The position numbers and the translations under genes are program-made. Under the pieces are notes generated by a model. It did no database searches. It had not been told where the DNA came from and saw only the letters and a program-made list of their open reading frames with translations. From Pseudomonas sp. JUb42 (GTDB taxonomy: Bacteria; Pseudomonadota; Gammaproteobacteria; Pseudomonadales; Pseudomonadaceae), in NCBI RefSeq assembly GCF_024807945.1, contig NZ_JANUFD010000001.1, forward strand, positions 124,001 through 188,000: a DNA stretch of 64,000 nt. Reading direction: 5' to 3'. Below, in pieces: positions 42,231 to 50,869 of the stretch (positions within the stretch are counted from its first letter, which is position 1; every line of letters begins with the position of its first letter).

Positions 42231-42323
42231 TGTAGGAGCGAGGCTTGCCCGCGAAGAGGACGGTACATCCGCCACATGTTTTGAATCTGGCCTATCGCCT
42301 TCGCGGGCAAGCCTCGCTCCCAC
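42231..42323 (+). repeat. REPIN-like repeat, family B (93 bp)
   Basis: Begins TGTAGGAGCGAGGCTTGCCC and ends GCCTCGCTCCCAC; inner GAAGAGGACGGTACATCCG. Between argP and the epimerase gene. Confidence 0.9.
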
Positions 42324-42385
42324 GGTTTCCCGATTGCCACGCGATTGCGGAGGTGTCAGGGCAATGAGACTTTACGGAGTGGTAA

Positions 42386-43378
42386 ATGAAGATTCTGGTC
42401 ACCGGCGCGAGCGGCTTTGTTGGCGGGCGCTTTGCGCGTTTCGCCCTGGAGCAGGGCCTGAGCGTACGGGTCAACGGACGGCGGGCGCAGAGCGTCGAGC
42501 ATCTGGTACGTCGTGGCGCCGAATTCATTCCCGGCGACCTGACCGACCCCGAACTGGTCCGCGAACTGTGCCATGACGTCGAAGCCGTGGTGCACTGCGC
42601 CGGCGCCGTGGGTGTGTGGGGGCGTAAACAGGACTTTATGCTGGGCAATGTGCAGGTCACCGAAAACATTGTCGAAGGCTGTTTGAAACAACGGGTGCGC
42701 AGGCTGGTCCATTTGTCATCGCCGTCGATCTATTTTGATGGCCATTCGCACCTGAACATCAAGGAAGACCAGGTCCCGCGTCGGTTCAACAACCACTATG
42801 CGGCCACCAAGTACCTGGCCGAGCAGAAGGTGTTCGGCGCCATGGAGTTCGGCCTGGAAGTGATCGCCCTGCGCCCGCGTTTCGTGACCGGGGCAGGCGA
42901 CACCAGCATTTTCCCGCGCTTGCTCAATATGCAGCGCAAAAAGCGTCTGTCGATCGTGGGCAACGGCCTGAATAAAGTGGATTTCACTAGCATGCAGAAC
43001 CTCAACGAGGCCATGCTCAGCAGCTTGCTCGCCATGGGTTCGGCGTTGGGCAAGGCCTATAACATCAGCAACGGTACGCCGGTGCCGTTGTGGGATGCGG
43101 TGAATTACGTGATGCGGCGCATGCAAGTGCCACAGGTAACGCGCTACCGTTCCTACGGCCTGGCCTACAGCGCCGCGGCCCTTAACGAGGCGGCGTGCAT
43201 GCTCTGGCCAGGGCGCCCGGAGCCGACATTGTCGCGCCTGGGCATGCAGGTGATGAGCAAGGACTTCACCCTGGATATCAGCCGCGCCCGGCATTATCTG
43301 GAGTACGAGCCCAAGGTCAGCCTGTGGACGGCGCTGGATGAGTTCTGTGCCTGGTGGCAGACGCAACAGCCGCAATGA
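42386..43378 (+). CDS. NAD-dependent epimerase/dehydratase family protein
   Basis: The 330-residue extended short-chain dehydrogenase starts with the Rossmann motif MKILVTGASGFVGGRFA and has VHLSSPSIYFDG and the catalytic pair in NNHYAATKYLAEQ (YxxxK). The remainder (PRFVTGAGDTSIFPRLL, RLSIVGNGLNKVDFTSMQNL) resembles 3-beta-hydroxysteroid-dehydrogenase and OleD-like members. The substrate is not evident. An 81-bp gap separates it from the following coiled-coil gene. Confidence 0.85.
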   Translation: MKILVTGASGFVGGRFARFALEQGLSVRVNGRRAQSVEHLVRRGAEFIPGDLTDPELVRELCHDVEAVVHCAGAVGVWGRKQDFMLGNVQVTENIVEGCLKQRVRRLVHLSSPSIYFDGHSHLNIKEDQVPRRFNNHYAATKYLAEQKVFGAMEFGLEVIALRPRFVTGAGDTSIFPRLLNMQRKKRLSIVGNGLNKVDFTSMQNLNEAMLSSLLAMGSALGKAYNISNGTPVPLWDAVNYVMRRMQVPQVTRYRSYGLAYSAAALNEAACMLWPGRPEPTLSRLGMQVMSKDFTLDISRARHYLEYEPKVSLWTALDEFCAWWQTQQPQ

Positions 43379-43459
43379 GTGCTGTGGCGGGCACTGGTTA
43401 TACTTCGAGGCTTTGCATTTTTCAGCTTCGCTTTTACGGTTTTTTTTGAAGGGCTATTC

Positions 43460-44338
43460 ATGCGCAACGATCCCTACGACGACGTCGATGACGTCCCGAG
43501 CCTCACCGCCAAAGATGACGATGACGATTTCGAGCTGTCGTCCGGCGCCCGTGAGCGCACCACTGTTTATTCGCGCACCTCGCCGGTGGTCAAGGTCAAG
43601 GCGCCGAGCACCGGCCCGCTATGGGCATTGATTGGTGCACTGGCCATTGCCTTCTGCGGCCTGGGTTGGTGGAGCTTCCAGCAGATCACCCTGATGGGCC
43701 AGCAACTGGTGGCAACTCAGGAAAGCTTCGCGCGGATCAGCGAAGAAGCGGCGGGGCGCCTGCAGGATATCTCCGGCAAAGTGGTGGCGACCGAGTCGGT
43801 GGTCAGCGAAGGCGAGGCCCTGCGCCAGCGTATCAAGCTGATCGAAGACCAGTTGGCTGATCAGGACAAACAGCAGGAAGGCAGCACCGGGCAGAAAGCC
43901 GACCTGGAAAAACGCCTCGCCCAGCTTACCGAGCAGAATGCCCAGCAACAGGCCACCAGCACGCAATTGCAGGAAGACCTGAAAAACGTGGCGCTGGAGA
44001 TGACCACCCTCAAGTCAGCCATGCCCAGCGTGCAGGCCGCCCTGCCGGATGTAAAAAACATTCAGGCGAGTCAGGACCGTCTCGATGGCCAGCTCAAAGC
44101 CCTGAGTGCCGATATCGCGACGTTGAAGAAGAATAACTCCAGCCAGGCCATCGACCGTATCGAGCAGGAACTGGTTGCACTCAAAAGCGAGCAGGACCGC
44201 GCCCCGACGTCGTCGGCCAACAGCAACGGGCCAAGCACCGCAGAGTTCGACGCCTACCGCGCCCAGGTGACACGCAGCATCAACACCCTCAACAGCCAGA
44301 TCCAGAACCTGGCGCAGCAGGTGAATGCACCGCGTTGA
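43460..44338 (+). CDS. Single-pass membrane coiled-coil protein
   Basis: The 292-residue protein has a short acidic cytoplasmic N-terminus (DDVDDVPSLTAKDDDDDFEL), one membrane helix (about 53-72, LWALIGALAIAFCGLGWW), and a long periplasmic coiled coil rich in Gln, Glu and Ala (RIKLIEDQLADQDKQQEG, KADLEKRLAQLTEQNAQQQ). Homologues in Pseudomonas are often labelled ATPase without nucleotide motifs; I see none. Start at 43460 has GAAGGG upstream. Function unknown. Confidence 0.8.
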   Translation: MRNDPYDDVDDVPSLTAKDDDDDFELSSGARERTTVYSRTSPVVKVKAPSTGPLWALIGALAIAFCGLGWWSFQQITLMGQQLVATQESFARISEEAAGRLQDISGKVVATESVVSEGEALRQRIKLIEDQLADQDKQQEGSTGQKADLEKRLAQLTEQNAQQQATSTQLQEDLKNVALEMTTLKSAMPSVQAALPDVKNIQASQDRLDGQLKALSADIATLKKNNSSQAIDRIEQELVALKSEQDRAPTSSANSNGPSTAEFDAYRAQVTRSINTLNSQIQNLAQQVNAPR

Positions 44339-44392
44339 ACCGTAATGTGTGGGATCTAACTTTGCGGGAGGGAACTCAGTGGCAGCAAATTC

Positions 44393-44484
44393 TGTGGGAG
44401 CGAATTCATTCGCGAAAACGGAGTTTCAGGCAATGAAGATGTATTGACTTCACCGGCCTCTTCGCGAATGAATTCGCTCCCACA
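44393..44484 (-). repeat. REPIN, family A (92 bp)
   Basis: Family A arms; GGCCTCTTCGCGAA at the inner right side puts it in minus orientation. A partial extra arm GTCGCTCCCACAAT follows at 44485. Confidence 0.92.
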
Positions 44485-44540
44485 GTCGCTCCCACAATGG
44501 CTCCTGCATGATGTGCCTTGCAATACCCGGCGCAAAACAA

Positions 44541-44567
44541 AACACCCCGCCAAGGCGGGGTGTTTTT
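44541..44567. terminator. Bidirectional terminator between coiled-coil gene and xenB
   Basis: AACACCCCGC, CAAG, GCGGGGTGTTTTT, with AAAACA on the other side. Serves both convergent genes. Confidence 0.9.
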
Positions 44568-44580
44568 ATTTCAGCAACCG

Positions 44581-45630
44581 TTACAGCGTCGGGTAGTCGA
44601 GGTAACCCTCAGGCCCCTTGCCGTAGAAGGTCTCAGGCACTGGCGTATTGAGCGGCGCATCGGCTGCCAGGCGTGCTGGCAGGTCCGGGTTGGCAATGAA
44701 CGGCACCCCGAAGGCCACGGCATCGGCCTTGCCCGATTGCAGCCAGGCATTGGCGCTGTCCTTGGTGAACTTTTCGTTGGCGATAAAGGCGCCGCCGAAG
44801 GCTTCCTTAAGGATCGGTCCGATGCTGTCATCGGCTTCGCGCTCACGGGCACAGATAAACGCGATACCGCGCTTGCCCAGCTCGCTGGCGACGTAGCTGA
44901 AGGTCTCGGTCAGGTTGTCGTCGCCCATGTCGTGGGCGTCGGCACGGGGTGCCAGGTGCATGCCGACCCGGCCGGCGCCCCAGACTTCCACCACTGCGTC
45001 AGTCACTTCCAGCATCAGCCGCGCACGGTTCTCCACAGAGCCACCGTAGGCGTCGGTGCGCTGGTTGGTTTTGCTTTGCAGGAACTGGTCGAGCAGGTAG
45101 CCATTGGCACCGTGGATTTCCACGCCATCGAAACCGGCGGCCTTGGCGTTTTCCGCGCCGTTGCGATAGGCGTCGACGATATCGGCGATTTCTTCCAGTT
45201 CCAGGGCGCGGGGCGTCGGGTATTCAGCCAGCGGACGCACTAGGCTGACGTGACCGGCCGGCTTGACCGCGCTCGGGGCAACTGGCGCTTCACCATTGAG
45301 GTACGAGCTGTGGGAGACGCGGCCTACATGCCACAGTTGCAGGACGATCTTGCCACCCGCGGCGTGTACGGCCTTGGTGATATTGCTCCAGCCACGCACC
45401 TGGGCGGCGGACCAGATGCCCGGGGTGTCCGGGTAGCCGACGCCCATGGGCGTAACGGAAGTGGCTTCGCTGATGATCAGGCCGGCGGAGGCGCGCTGTA
45501 CGTAGTACTCGGCCATCATCGCGTTGGGCACACGGCCCTCGTCGGCGCGGCAGCGGGTCAGCGGCGCCATGACGATGCGGTTGGCCAGTTGCAGGTCGCC
45601 CAGGGTGATCGGGTCAAAGATAGTGGTCAT
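44581..45630 (-). CDS. xenB: Old-yellow-enzyme family reductase (XenB/NemA-like)
   Basis: The 349-residue FMN enzyme reduces activated double bonds, nitrate esters and nitroaromatics with NADPH. Typical sequence includes NRIVMAPLTRCRADEGRVP, LQLWHVGRVSH and FDGVEIHGANGYLLDQFLQSKTN, which holds the active His and Asn, then DAYGGSVENRARLMLEV. P. aeruginosa has the same gene as third member of the pyeR-pyeM-xenB operon, and the order here is the same. It follows the MFS gene by 22 bp. Confidence 0.92.
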   Translation of the reverse strand: MTTIFDPITLGDLQLANRIVMAPLTRCRADEGRVPNAMMAEYYVQRASAGLIISEATSVTPMGVGYPDTPGIWSAAQVRGWSNITKAVHAAGGKIVLQLWHVGRVSHSSYLNGEAPVAPSAVKPAGHVSLVRPLAEYPTPRALELEEIADIVDAYRNGAENAKAAGFDGVEIHGANGYLLDQFLQSKTNQRTDAYGGSVENRARLMLEVTDAVVEVWGAGRVGMHLAPRADAHDMGDDNLTETFSYVASELGKRGIAFICAREREADDSIGPILKEAFGGAFIANEKFTKDSANAWLQSGKADAVAFGVPFIANPDLPARLAADAPLNTPVPETFYGKGPEGYLDYPTL

Positions 45631-45652
45631 GGTAAAACCCTCTTGAAATTGA

Positions 45653-46819
45653 TCAGTTGGTAACAGGGGCCAGCTCGGGATTGACGCTCTGGCGGAAAGT
45701 AATCAGGGTCACCAGCAGGGTCAGCACTGCCAGTACCGCAGCGGCCAGAGGCACGCTGGTCAGGCCCATTCCATGAGCGATCACACTGCCGCCAATCCAG
45801 GCGCCCAGGGCGTTGCCGACGTTGAAGGCGCCGATATTCAGGGTCGAAATCAGGTTGGGCGCGGCCTTGCCGAACGTCATTACGTTGACTTGCAGGGCCG
45901 GTACCGCAGCGAAACAGGCGACCGCCCAAAGCAGCAGGGTGACTTCGGTCGGGATCAGCGCCACGCTGGTCCAACTGAGGATCGCCGAGACCACCGCCAT
46001 CACCAGGAACACCCCGAGCAGGGTGCGCTGCACATTACGATCGGCCAGTTTGCCGCCGATGACATTGCCCAGGGTCAGGCCGACGCCGATCAGCAGCAGG
46101 GTCCAGGTCACGCCGCGTGGCGACACGCCGGTGACTTCGCCGAGCAGCGGCGCCACATAGGTGAACAGGGCGAATACCGAGGCCGAGAACAGCACGGTCA
46201 TGCTCAGGGACAGCCAGATTCCGGCGCCCTTGAGGGCGGCCAGCTCGGCGCGCATGTCGAGTTTTTCTTCGTCATGCTTGAACGGCAGGAAGCGCATCAG
46301 GCCGATCAGCGCCAGCACGCCAATCACAGTCACGGCCCAGAAGGTCGAGCGCCAGCCGGCTTCCTGACCCAATGCGGTGCCCAGTGGCACGCCCAGCACG
46401 TTGGCCAGGGTCAGGCCGGTGAACATCATCGCCACCGCCGACGCCCGGCGATTGGGCGCAACCAGATTGGCCGCCACCACCGAACCAATGCCGAAGAAGG
46501 CGCCGTGACACAGAGCGGTCACAACCCGCGCAATCATCAGCATGCTGTAGCCGGTGGACAGGGCGCAAAGCATGTTGCCGACGATGAAAATCACCATCAG
46601 CCAGACCAGCGCGGCCTTGCGCGGCAACTTGGCGGTAGCCAGGGCCATGATCGGCGCGCCGATGGCCACGCCCAGGGCGTAGCCGGTTACCAGCCAGCCG
46701 GCGCCGGGAATCGATACGCCCAGGTCAGCCGCAACGTTGGGCAACAGGCCCATGATCACGAATTCCGTCGTGCCGATGGCGAAAGCGCTCAGCGCGAGCA
46801 CCAGTAATGAAAGAGGCAA
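45653..46819 (-). CDS. pyeM: Major facilitator superfamily transporter (PyeM-like)
   Basis: The 388-residue inner-membrane protein has 12 helices and DHA1-type signatures: TTEFVIMGLLPNVAADLGVS in helix 1, GAPIMALATAKLPRK in loop 2-3, and ARVVTALCHGAFFGIG. The substrate is unknown; relatives include sugar and drug efflux pumps. It lies between the ArsR-type regulator and the reductase gene in a compact operon, so it may export compounds handled by XenB. The symbol is by synteny with P. aeruginosa. Confidence 0.87.
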   Translation of the reverse strand: MPLSLLVLALSAFAIGTTEFVIMGLLPNVAADLGVSIPGAGWLVTGYALGVAIGAPIMALATAKLPRKAALVWLMVIFIVGNMLCALSTGYSMLMIARVVTALCHGAFFGIGSVVAANLVAPNRRASAVAMMFTGLTLANVLGVPLGTALGQEAGWRSTFWAVTVIGVLALIGLMRFLPFKHDEEKLDMRAELAALKGAGIWLSLSMTVLFSASVFALFTYVAPLLGEVTGVSPRGVTWTLLLIGVGLTLGNVIGGKLADRNVQRTLLGVFLVMAVVSAILSWTSVALIPTEVTLLLWAVACFAAVPALQVNVMTFGKAAPNLISTLNIGAFNVGNALGAWIGGSVIAHGMGLTSVPLAAAVLAVLTLLVTLITFRQSVNPELAPVTN

Positions 46820-46838
46820 GATGCATCTCCTTGGAGAG

Positions 46839-47153
46839 TTAGAGCGGTGGGCTGAGCTCCAGCACCAGGGTGTCGACGAAGGCCTGGATGGTCTCTTCGT
46901 TGCGGCTGAAAAAATGCCATTGGCCGATTTTCTTGCTGGTGATCAGGCCAGCGCGTTGCAGGGTCGCCAAGTGGGCCGACACGGTGGACTGGGACAGCCC
47001 GGCGCGTTGGTCGATCTGCCCGGCGCACACGCCATGGCCGACCGAATGTTCCTGATCGGGAAAGCAAGTCACGGGGTCCTTTAACCACACCAGGATGTCG
47101 CGGCGGACAGGGTGGGCCAGGGCTTTTATTATTTCGTCGAGGTCGATAGGCAT
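46839..47153 (-). CDS. pyeR: ArsR-family transcriptional regulator (PyeR-like)
   Basis: The 104-residue winged-helix protein has LDEIIKALAHPVRRDILVWL at the N-terminus, the recognition helix QRAGLSQSTVSAHLATLQRAGL and a beta wing KKIGQWHFFSRNEE. Two Cys residues (CFP and GVC) are separated by 13 positions; I see no classic ArsR metal-binding CVC. It heads the pyeR-pyeM-xenB operon, and TATATCG repeats upstream look like its operators. PyeR of P. aeruginosa is autoregulatory and affects biofilm formation. Confidence 0.88.
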   Translation of the reverse strand: MPIDLDEIIKALAHPVRRDILVWLKDPVTCFPDQEHSVGHGVCAGQIDQRAGLSQSTVSAHLATLQRAGLITSKKIGQWHFFSRNEETIQAFVDTLVLELSPPL

Positions 47154-47175
47154 GGAAAACTCAGGTGTATAGCGC

Positions 47176-47277
47176 TATATCGCGATGGAGCGAACTTTAT
47201 ATCGATAATTCGCGATATACAAATATTAAGTCGCGCTAAGGCCCGCATAAATCGGTATATCGGGTTATATCGATATA
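47176..47277. promoter_or_regulatory. Cluster of TATATCG/CGATATA heptamers (likely PyeR operators)
   Basis: TATATCG occurs at 47176, 47198, 47256 and 47266; CGATATA at 47213 and 47271. Two form inverted pairs: 47198-47219 (7-bp arms, 8-nt spacer) and the 12-bp palindrome TATATCGATATA at 47266-47277. They fill the gap between divergent pyeR and acpH. Confidence 0.6.
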
Positions 47278-47314
47278 CAGGCCGGGCGCAGTAAAACGGC
47301 GTAGGCTAGGCGTC

Positions 47315-47917
47315 ATGAACTACCTTGCACACCTCCACCTCGGCGGCGATAAACCCGCGCAATTGCTCGGCAGCCTCTACGGCGACTTCGTCAAAGGGCC
47401 GCTGGCCGGGCGCTTCCCCAGTGATCTTGCAGCGGCCATCCAGTTGCACCGCAGCATCGACGCCTTCACCGACAGCCACCCGTTGGTCAAGCAATCCCTC
47501 GGCCGCTTTCCTGCCGAACGACGGCGCTATGCCGGGATTGTGCTGGATGTGTTTTTCGACCATTGCCTGGCCCGGGACTGGTCCCGCTACGCCGATGTGC
47601 CCCTGCACAGCTTCACCCGCAGGGTCTACGGCGTGCTGGCGGCTGAACCGCAATTGCCGGGGCACCTGGCCGTGATTGCACCGCGCATGGCGGCTCAGGA
47701 CTGGCTGGGTTCGTACCGTGAGTTCGAGATTGTCAGCGACGTGATTAGAGGCATTTCCCGACGCCTGTCAAAACCACAAGGGTTGCTAGATGCCGCGCAG
47801 GAACTGCCCGACCTCTACCAACCCTTGAGTGACGACTTCGCCGAGTTCTATCCGTTGTTGCAGGACTTTGCTCAGGCAGCCCTGGCGGCTGTTGAAGCAG
47901 TCGAACGCGACGTCTGA
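47315..47917 (+). CDS. acpH: Acyl carrier protein phosphodiesterase
   Basis: Removes the phosphopantetheine arm from holo-ACP, balancing AcpS. The 200-residue protein begins MNYLAHLHLGGDKPAQLLGSLYGDFVKG and has IQLHRSIDAFTDSHP and DVFFDHCLARDW, the His/Asp-rich metal site of the family. Its 3' end overlaps the convergent olsA coding sequence by 46 bp. It is divergent from pyeR across the TATATCG cluster. Confidence 0.92.
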   Translation: MNYLAHLHLGGDKPAQLLGSLYGDFVKGPLAGRFPSDLAAAIQLHRSIDAFTDSHPLVKQSLGRFPAERRRYAGIVLDVFFDHCLARDWSRYADVPLHSFTRRVYGVLAAEPQLPGHLAVIAPRMAAQDWLGSYREFEIVSDVIRGISRRLSKPQGLLDAAQELPDLYQPLSDDFAEFYPLLQDFAQAALAAVEAVERDV

Positions 47918-48675
47918 GGCGCTTGTGCAGGTTCGCCGAACAGCGCCATCTGCACCGCCTGTTGCGCCTGGAACGCCAGGGCCGCGCGCTCCTGACCCGC
48001 AGTGGCAATCGGTGTCAGCAACTGGATATGCACGTCACCCTGCTCATTGGCGAACAGACGCTTGAGATGTGACAGCAGGTCGTCATCGCCAATGAAGGGC
48101 GCAATAGGGTCCGCCTTGCCGTCGCGGGTGTACTTGATCGCCACCGGCTGCAACATCACCCCGGCCTCGATGGCGCTGGACAGCAGACGGCCGTGGAAAG
48201 TGCGCAGGGCGCGGCCATCTGTGGTGGTGCCTTCCGGGAAGATCAGCAGATCGGTGTCTTGCTGCAGGTGATTGCACATCTGCTTTTGCAACAGGCGGCT
48301 GTCACCTGAACCGCGACGAATGAACAGTGTCCCGGCCTTCAACGCCAGCCAGCCGGCAATCGGCCAAGTGCGTACTTCGGCCTTGGACAGGAACGACAGC
48401 GGCGCCAGCATGCCCAGCAGAGGAATGTCGGTCCATGACACATGGTTGCTCAGCCACAGCATCGGTTGAGTCGGCAGGCTGCCGCTGACCGTCACGCGAA
48501 AGGGCAGGGCGTTGGTCAGGCGCGCCATGAACCAGCGGCTCCAGCGCTGGCGCCGGGCCATGGAGTTGCCGACGCGCAGGCGCTCCATCAGGGCGAACAC
48601 CCCGGCAATCGTCAGGCCCAGGGCGATGACCAGCAACACCCTGGCAACTCGCGCATAGCCGCGCACCCGACTCAT
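47872..48675 (-). CDS. olsA: Lyso-ornithine-lipid O-acyltransferase OlsA (PlsC family)
   Basis: The 267-residue inner-membrane acyltransferase has the motifs NHVSWTDIPL (catalytic His-x4-Asp), RRGSGDSRLL, and FPEGTTTDGRALRTFHGRLL of the PlsC family. It would add the second fatty acid to lyso-ornithine lipid. It directly follows olsB, sharing the A of TAATG, so translation is coupled. PlsC for phospholipids is the alternative, but the olsB partner favours OlsA. Confidence 0.9.
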   Translation of the reverse strand: MSRVRGYARVARVLLVIALGLTIAGVFALMERLRVGNSMARRQRWSRWFMARLTNALPFRVTVSGSLPTQPMLWLSNHVSWTDIPLLGMLAPLSFLSKAEVRTWPIAGWLALKAGTLFIRRGSGDSRLLQKQMCNHLQQDTDLLIFPEGTTTDGRALRTFHGRLLSSAIEAGVMLQPVAIKYTRDGKADPIAPFIGDDDLLSHLKRLFANEQGDVHIQLLTPIATAGQERAALAFQAQQAVQMALFGEPAQAPQTSRSTASTAARAA

Positions 48676-49430
48676 TACACTGCTGCCTTGAAGTGGCGGG
48701 CGTAGCGTGGGCACAGCTCGTCGCGCTTGAGCAGGATGAACACGTCGGCGACCTGGAAGTCTTCATCCCAGCACGGCTCGCCGCAGATCTTCGCGCCCAG
48801 ACGCATATAGGCCTTGAGCAGCGGCGGCATTTCGCAGATCACGTTGCTCGGCAGATCCATGCTCGGCAGCGGGTTCTTGGGTTCGGCACGCAAGTGTTCG
48901 GTGCTCAGGTAGCGTTCACGCAGGCGCTGCATGATGGCGTGGGCCTGGATGCCGCCGTCCTGCATCGGGATGCTGGCGCAGCCCATCAGGTAGCTGTAGC
49001 CGCCTTCGTTGAGCACTTCGGCCAGTTCGCTCCAGAGCGCGGCGATGGTGCCGCCGTTACGGTAGGCCGGGTCGACGCAGGTGCGGCCCAGTTCCAAAAT
49101 CGGGCCTTGCAGATGGCCAAGGCCATGCAGGCTGAATTCTTCTTCACTGTAGAAGCGGCCCAGGGTATTGGCCGCCTTGTGATCGAGCAGGCGAGTGGTG
49201 GCGACCAGTTGGCCGGTGCTCAGGTCGCGCACGCCGATGTGCATGCAATGGACGTCGTAATCGTCGATATCCAGACCCAGTTCAGCGCCCTTGAGCTTGG
49301 CGTTGAACTCGCCGCTGAATACGCTGAAACGCAGGGCTTGTGCTTCTTCCAAGGCGGCGCTGCCGATCAGGCGTTCGGCCTGCAGGCGGCGTTCGGTACT
49401 GGTGTCACGAATGCGGGCGATCCGGGTCAT
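48675..49430 (-). CDS. olsB: L-ornithine N-acyltransferase OlsB
   Basis: Acylates the alpha-amino group of ornithine with a 3-hydroxy fatty acid from ACP, the first step in ornithine lipid synthesis. The 251-residue protein has the autoinducer-synthase/GNAT-like fold pattern: [50 protein letters not shown], and [23 protein letters not shown] start at MTRIARIRD (49430). In P. aeruginosa olsBA is induced by phosphate limitation; a PHO-box-like site is present upstream here. Confidence 0.92.
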   Translation of the reverse strand: MTRIARIRDTSTERRLQAERLIGSAALEEAQALRFSVFSGEFNAKLKGAELGLDIDDYDVHCMHIGVRDLSTGQLVATTRLLDHKAANTLGRFYSEEEFSLHGLGHLQGPILELGRTCVDPAYRNGGTIAALWSELAEVLNEGGYSYLMGCASIPMQDGGIQAHAIMQRLRERYLSTEHLRAEPKNPLPSMDLPSNVICEMPPLLKAYMRLGAKICGEPCWDEDFQVADVFILLKRDELCPRYARHFKAAV

Positions 49431-49539
49431 GCGAGTCTCCGTAAGCCAGCCATGCAATGGGCCGGTCGACTGATTATTCAAGCGCGTTGCTGTACAGATG
49501 CAGGCTAGGTAGACCCCGTGTCACGGCCGTGAACCTTTG

Positions 49540-49557
49540 GTGATGGTTATGTGACGC
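49540..49557 (-). promoter_or_regulatory. PHO-box-like site upstream of olsBA
   Basis: Minus strand reads GCGTCAC-ATAA-CCATCAC: two half-sites related to CTGTCAT at an 11-bp period with an A/T-only spacer, as expected for PhoB. It is 110 bp before the olsB start. Half-site 2 is weaker, and I found no clear -10 at the ideal distance. Confidence 0.5.
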
Positions 49558-49618
49558 CGTTACATGGGCGACGAAAGGCGCATTGTCACGATTCCCTGCT
49601 AGGGTTTCGGGATGTGTC

Positions 49619-49710
49619 TGTGGGAGCGAATTCATTCGCGAAGAGGCCGGTACATCCAATAGACATTCGTCGCCTGGAATACCGCTTTCGCGAATGAATT
49701 CGCTCCCACC
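49619..49710 (+). repeat. REPIN, family A (92 bp)
   Basis: Plus orientation (GAAGAGGCCGGTACATCC). Right end reads CTCCCACC instead of CTCCCACA. Upstream of the serine hydrolase gene. Confidence 0.9.
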
Positions 49711-49759
49711 AAAAAATAATCAATCAGCTGGTTATGCGTGTTCGATAAGAGGTGGCTAC

Positions 49760-50869
49760 ATGCGTGATCGCTTGCTCCGTTTTTGCCTGGCCTGCTCCAT
49801 CGGCATCAGCGCCGCTTCGACCTTCGCCGCCGACACCTGGCCAGGCACCGACTGGGCCAGCGCGCCAGTCGCTGCGACCCCCGCCATAAAGGCGCTCGAG
49901 GACTACGCCTTCCCGCCGCGCGACGACAACAGCCGCAAGGGCATCCGCAGCGATGCGTTATTGGTGATCCGCGACGGCCAGATCATCTACGAGCACTACG
50001 CCGCCCCTACCACCGCCCAGACCCCGCACCTGACCTGGTCCATCAGCAAAAGCATCATGGCCACGGTGCTGGGCGTAGCCTTTGGCGAGAAGCGCTTTGA
50101 GCTGCTCGATTCAGTGGCGAAGTTCTACCCGACCATGGCCAGTCACGCCGATATCCGCTTCGAAGACCTGATGCACTGGGCCTCGGGCCTGGACTGGCAG
50201 GAAGACTATGAATACGCGCCGCTCAACTCCTCGGTAGTAGCCATGCTCTATACCCGCGGTCACGACGACATGGCGCGCTTCACCGCAGGCCATGGCGTGT
50301 TCGCCAAGCCGGGCACGGTGTTCCGCTATTCCAGTGGCGACAGCAATCTGCTCGCGGCTTCGCTGAAAAAAATGGTTGGCGAACAGGCCTACGGCGATTA
50401 CCCCTGGACTGCGCTATTCGAACCCCTGGGCATCCGCAGTGCAGTGTGGGAACGCGATGCCAGCGGCACGTTTGTCGGCTCGTCCTACGCCTATATGACC
50501 GCCCGTGACCTGGCTCGCATCGGCCTGCTGATGCAGCGCACCGGGCAGTGGCAGGGGCGCCAGTTGGTGCCCAAGAGCTGGATCTATTTCAACCTCACGC
50601 CGTTTGCCGGGCGCGAGATCAAATCCGCCGAAGAAATCCCCGGCGGCCAATGGTGGCTCAACAAATCCCAGGACGGCTCGCGCGGCCCCTGGCCTTCGGC
50701 CCCCGCCGACACTTTCGCCGCGCTGGGCCATTGGGGCCAGGCGCTGTACGTGATCCCCAGCGCCGGGTTGGTGATCGTGCGCTACGGCGATGACCGCGAC
50801 GCCAGCTTCGCCCACGACCGCCTGCTGCAACTGGCCCTGGCGGCTTTCCCGGGGGAGGCGCGGCCATGA
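49760..50869 (+). CDS. Serine hydrolase, beta-lactamase class C-like
   Basis: The 369-residue exported protein has a signal peptide (FCLACSIGISAASTFAAD) and the penicillin-binding fold motifs: SISK (SxxK, catalytic Ser and Lys) in LTWSISKSIMATVLG, YSSGDSN in the YxN position, and HWG near the C-terminus. Such proteins include esterases, peptidases and amidases; real beta-lactamase activity is not implied. The start at 49760 follows AAGAGGTGG; the long upstream frame is REPIN translation. Coupled by an ATGA overlap to the next gene. Confidence 0.88.
   Translation: MRDRLLRFCLACSIGISAASTFAADTWPGTDWASAPVAATPAIKALEDYAFPPRDDNSRKGIRSDALLVIRDGQIIYEHYAAPTTAQTPHLTWSISKSIMATVLGVAFGEKRFELLDSVAKFYPTMASHADIRFEDLMHWASGLDWQEDYEYAPLNSSVVAMLYTRGHDDMARFTAGHGVFAKPGTVFRYSSGDSNLLAASLKKMVGEQAYGDYPWTALFEPLGIRSAVWERDASGTFVGSSYAYMTARDLARIGLLMQRTGQWQGRQLVPKSWIYFNLTPFAGREIKSAEEIPGGQWWLNKSQDGSRGPWPSAPADTFAALGHWGQALYVIPSAGLVIVRYGDDRDASFAHDRLLQLALAAFPGEARP

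Noticed and set aside
49583..49759. N-terminal extension of the serine hydrolase
   Set aside because: Residues such as SEFIREEAG and PLSRMNSLP are translation of REPIN arms; they recur at many REPINs and are not part of the protein.
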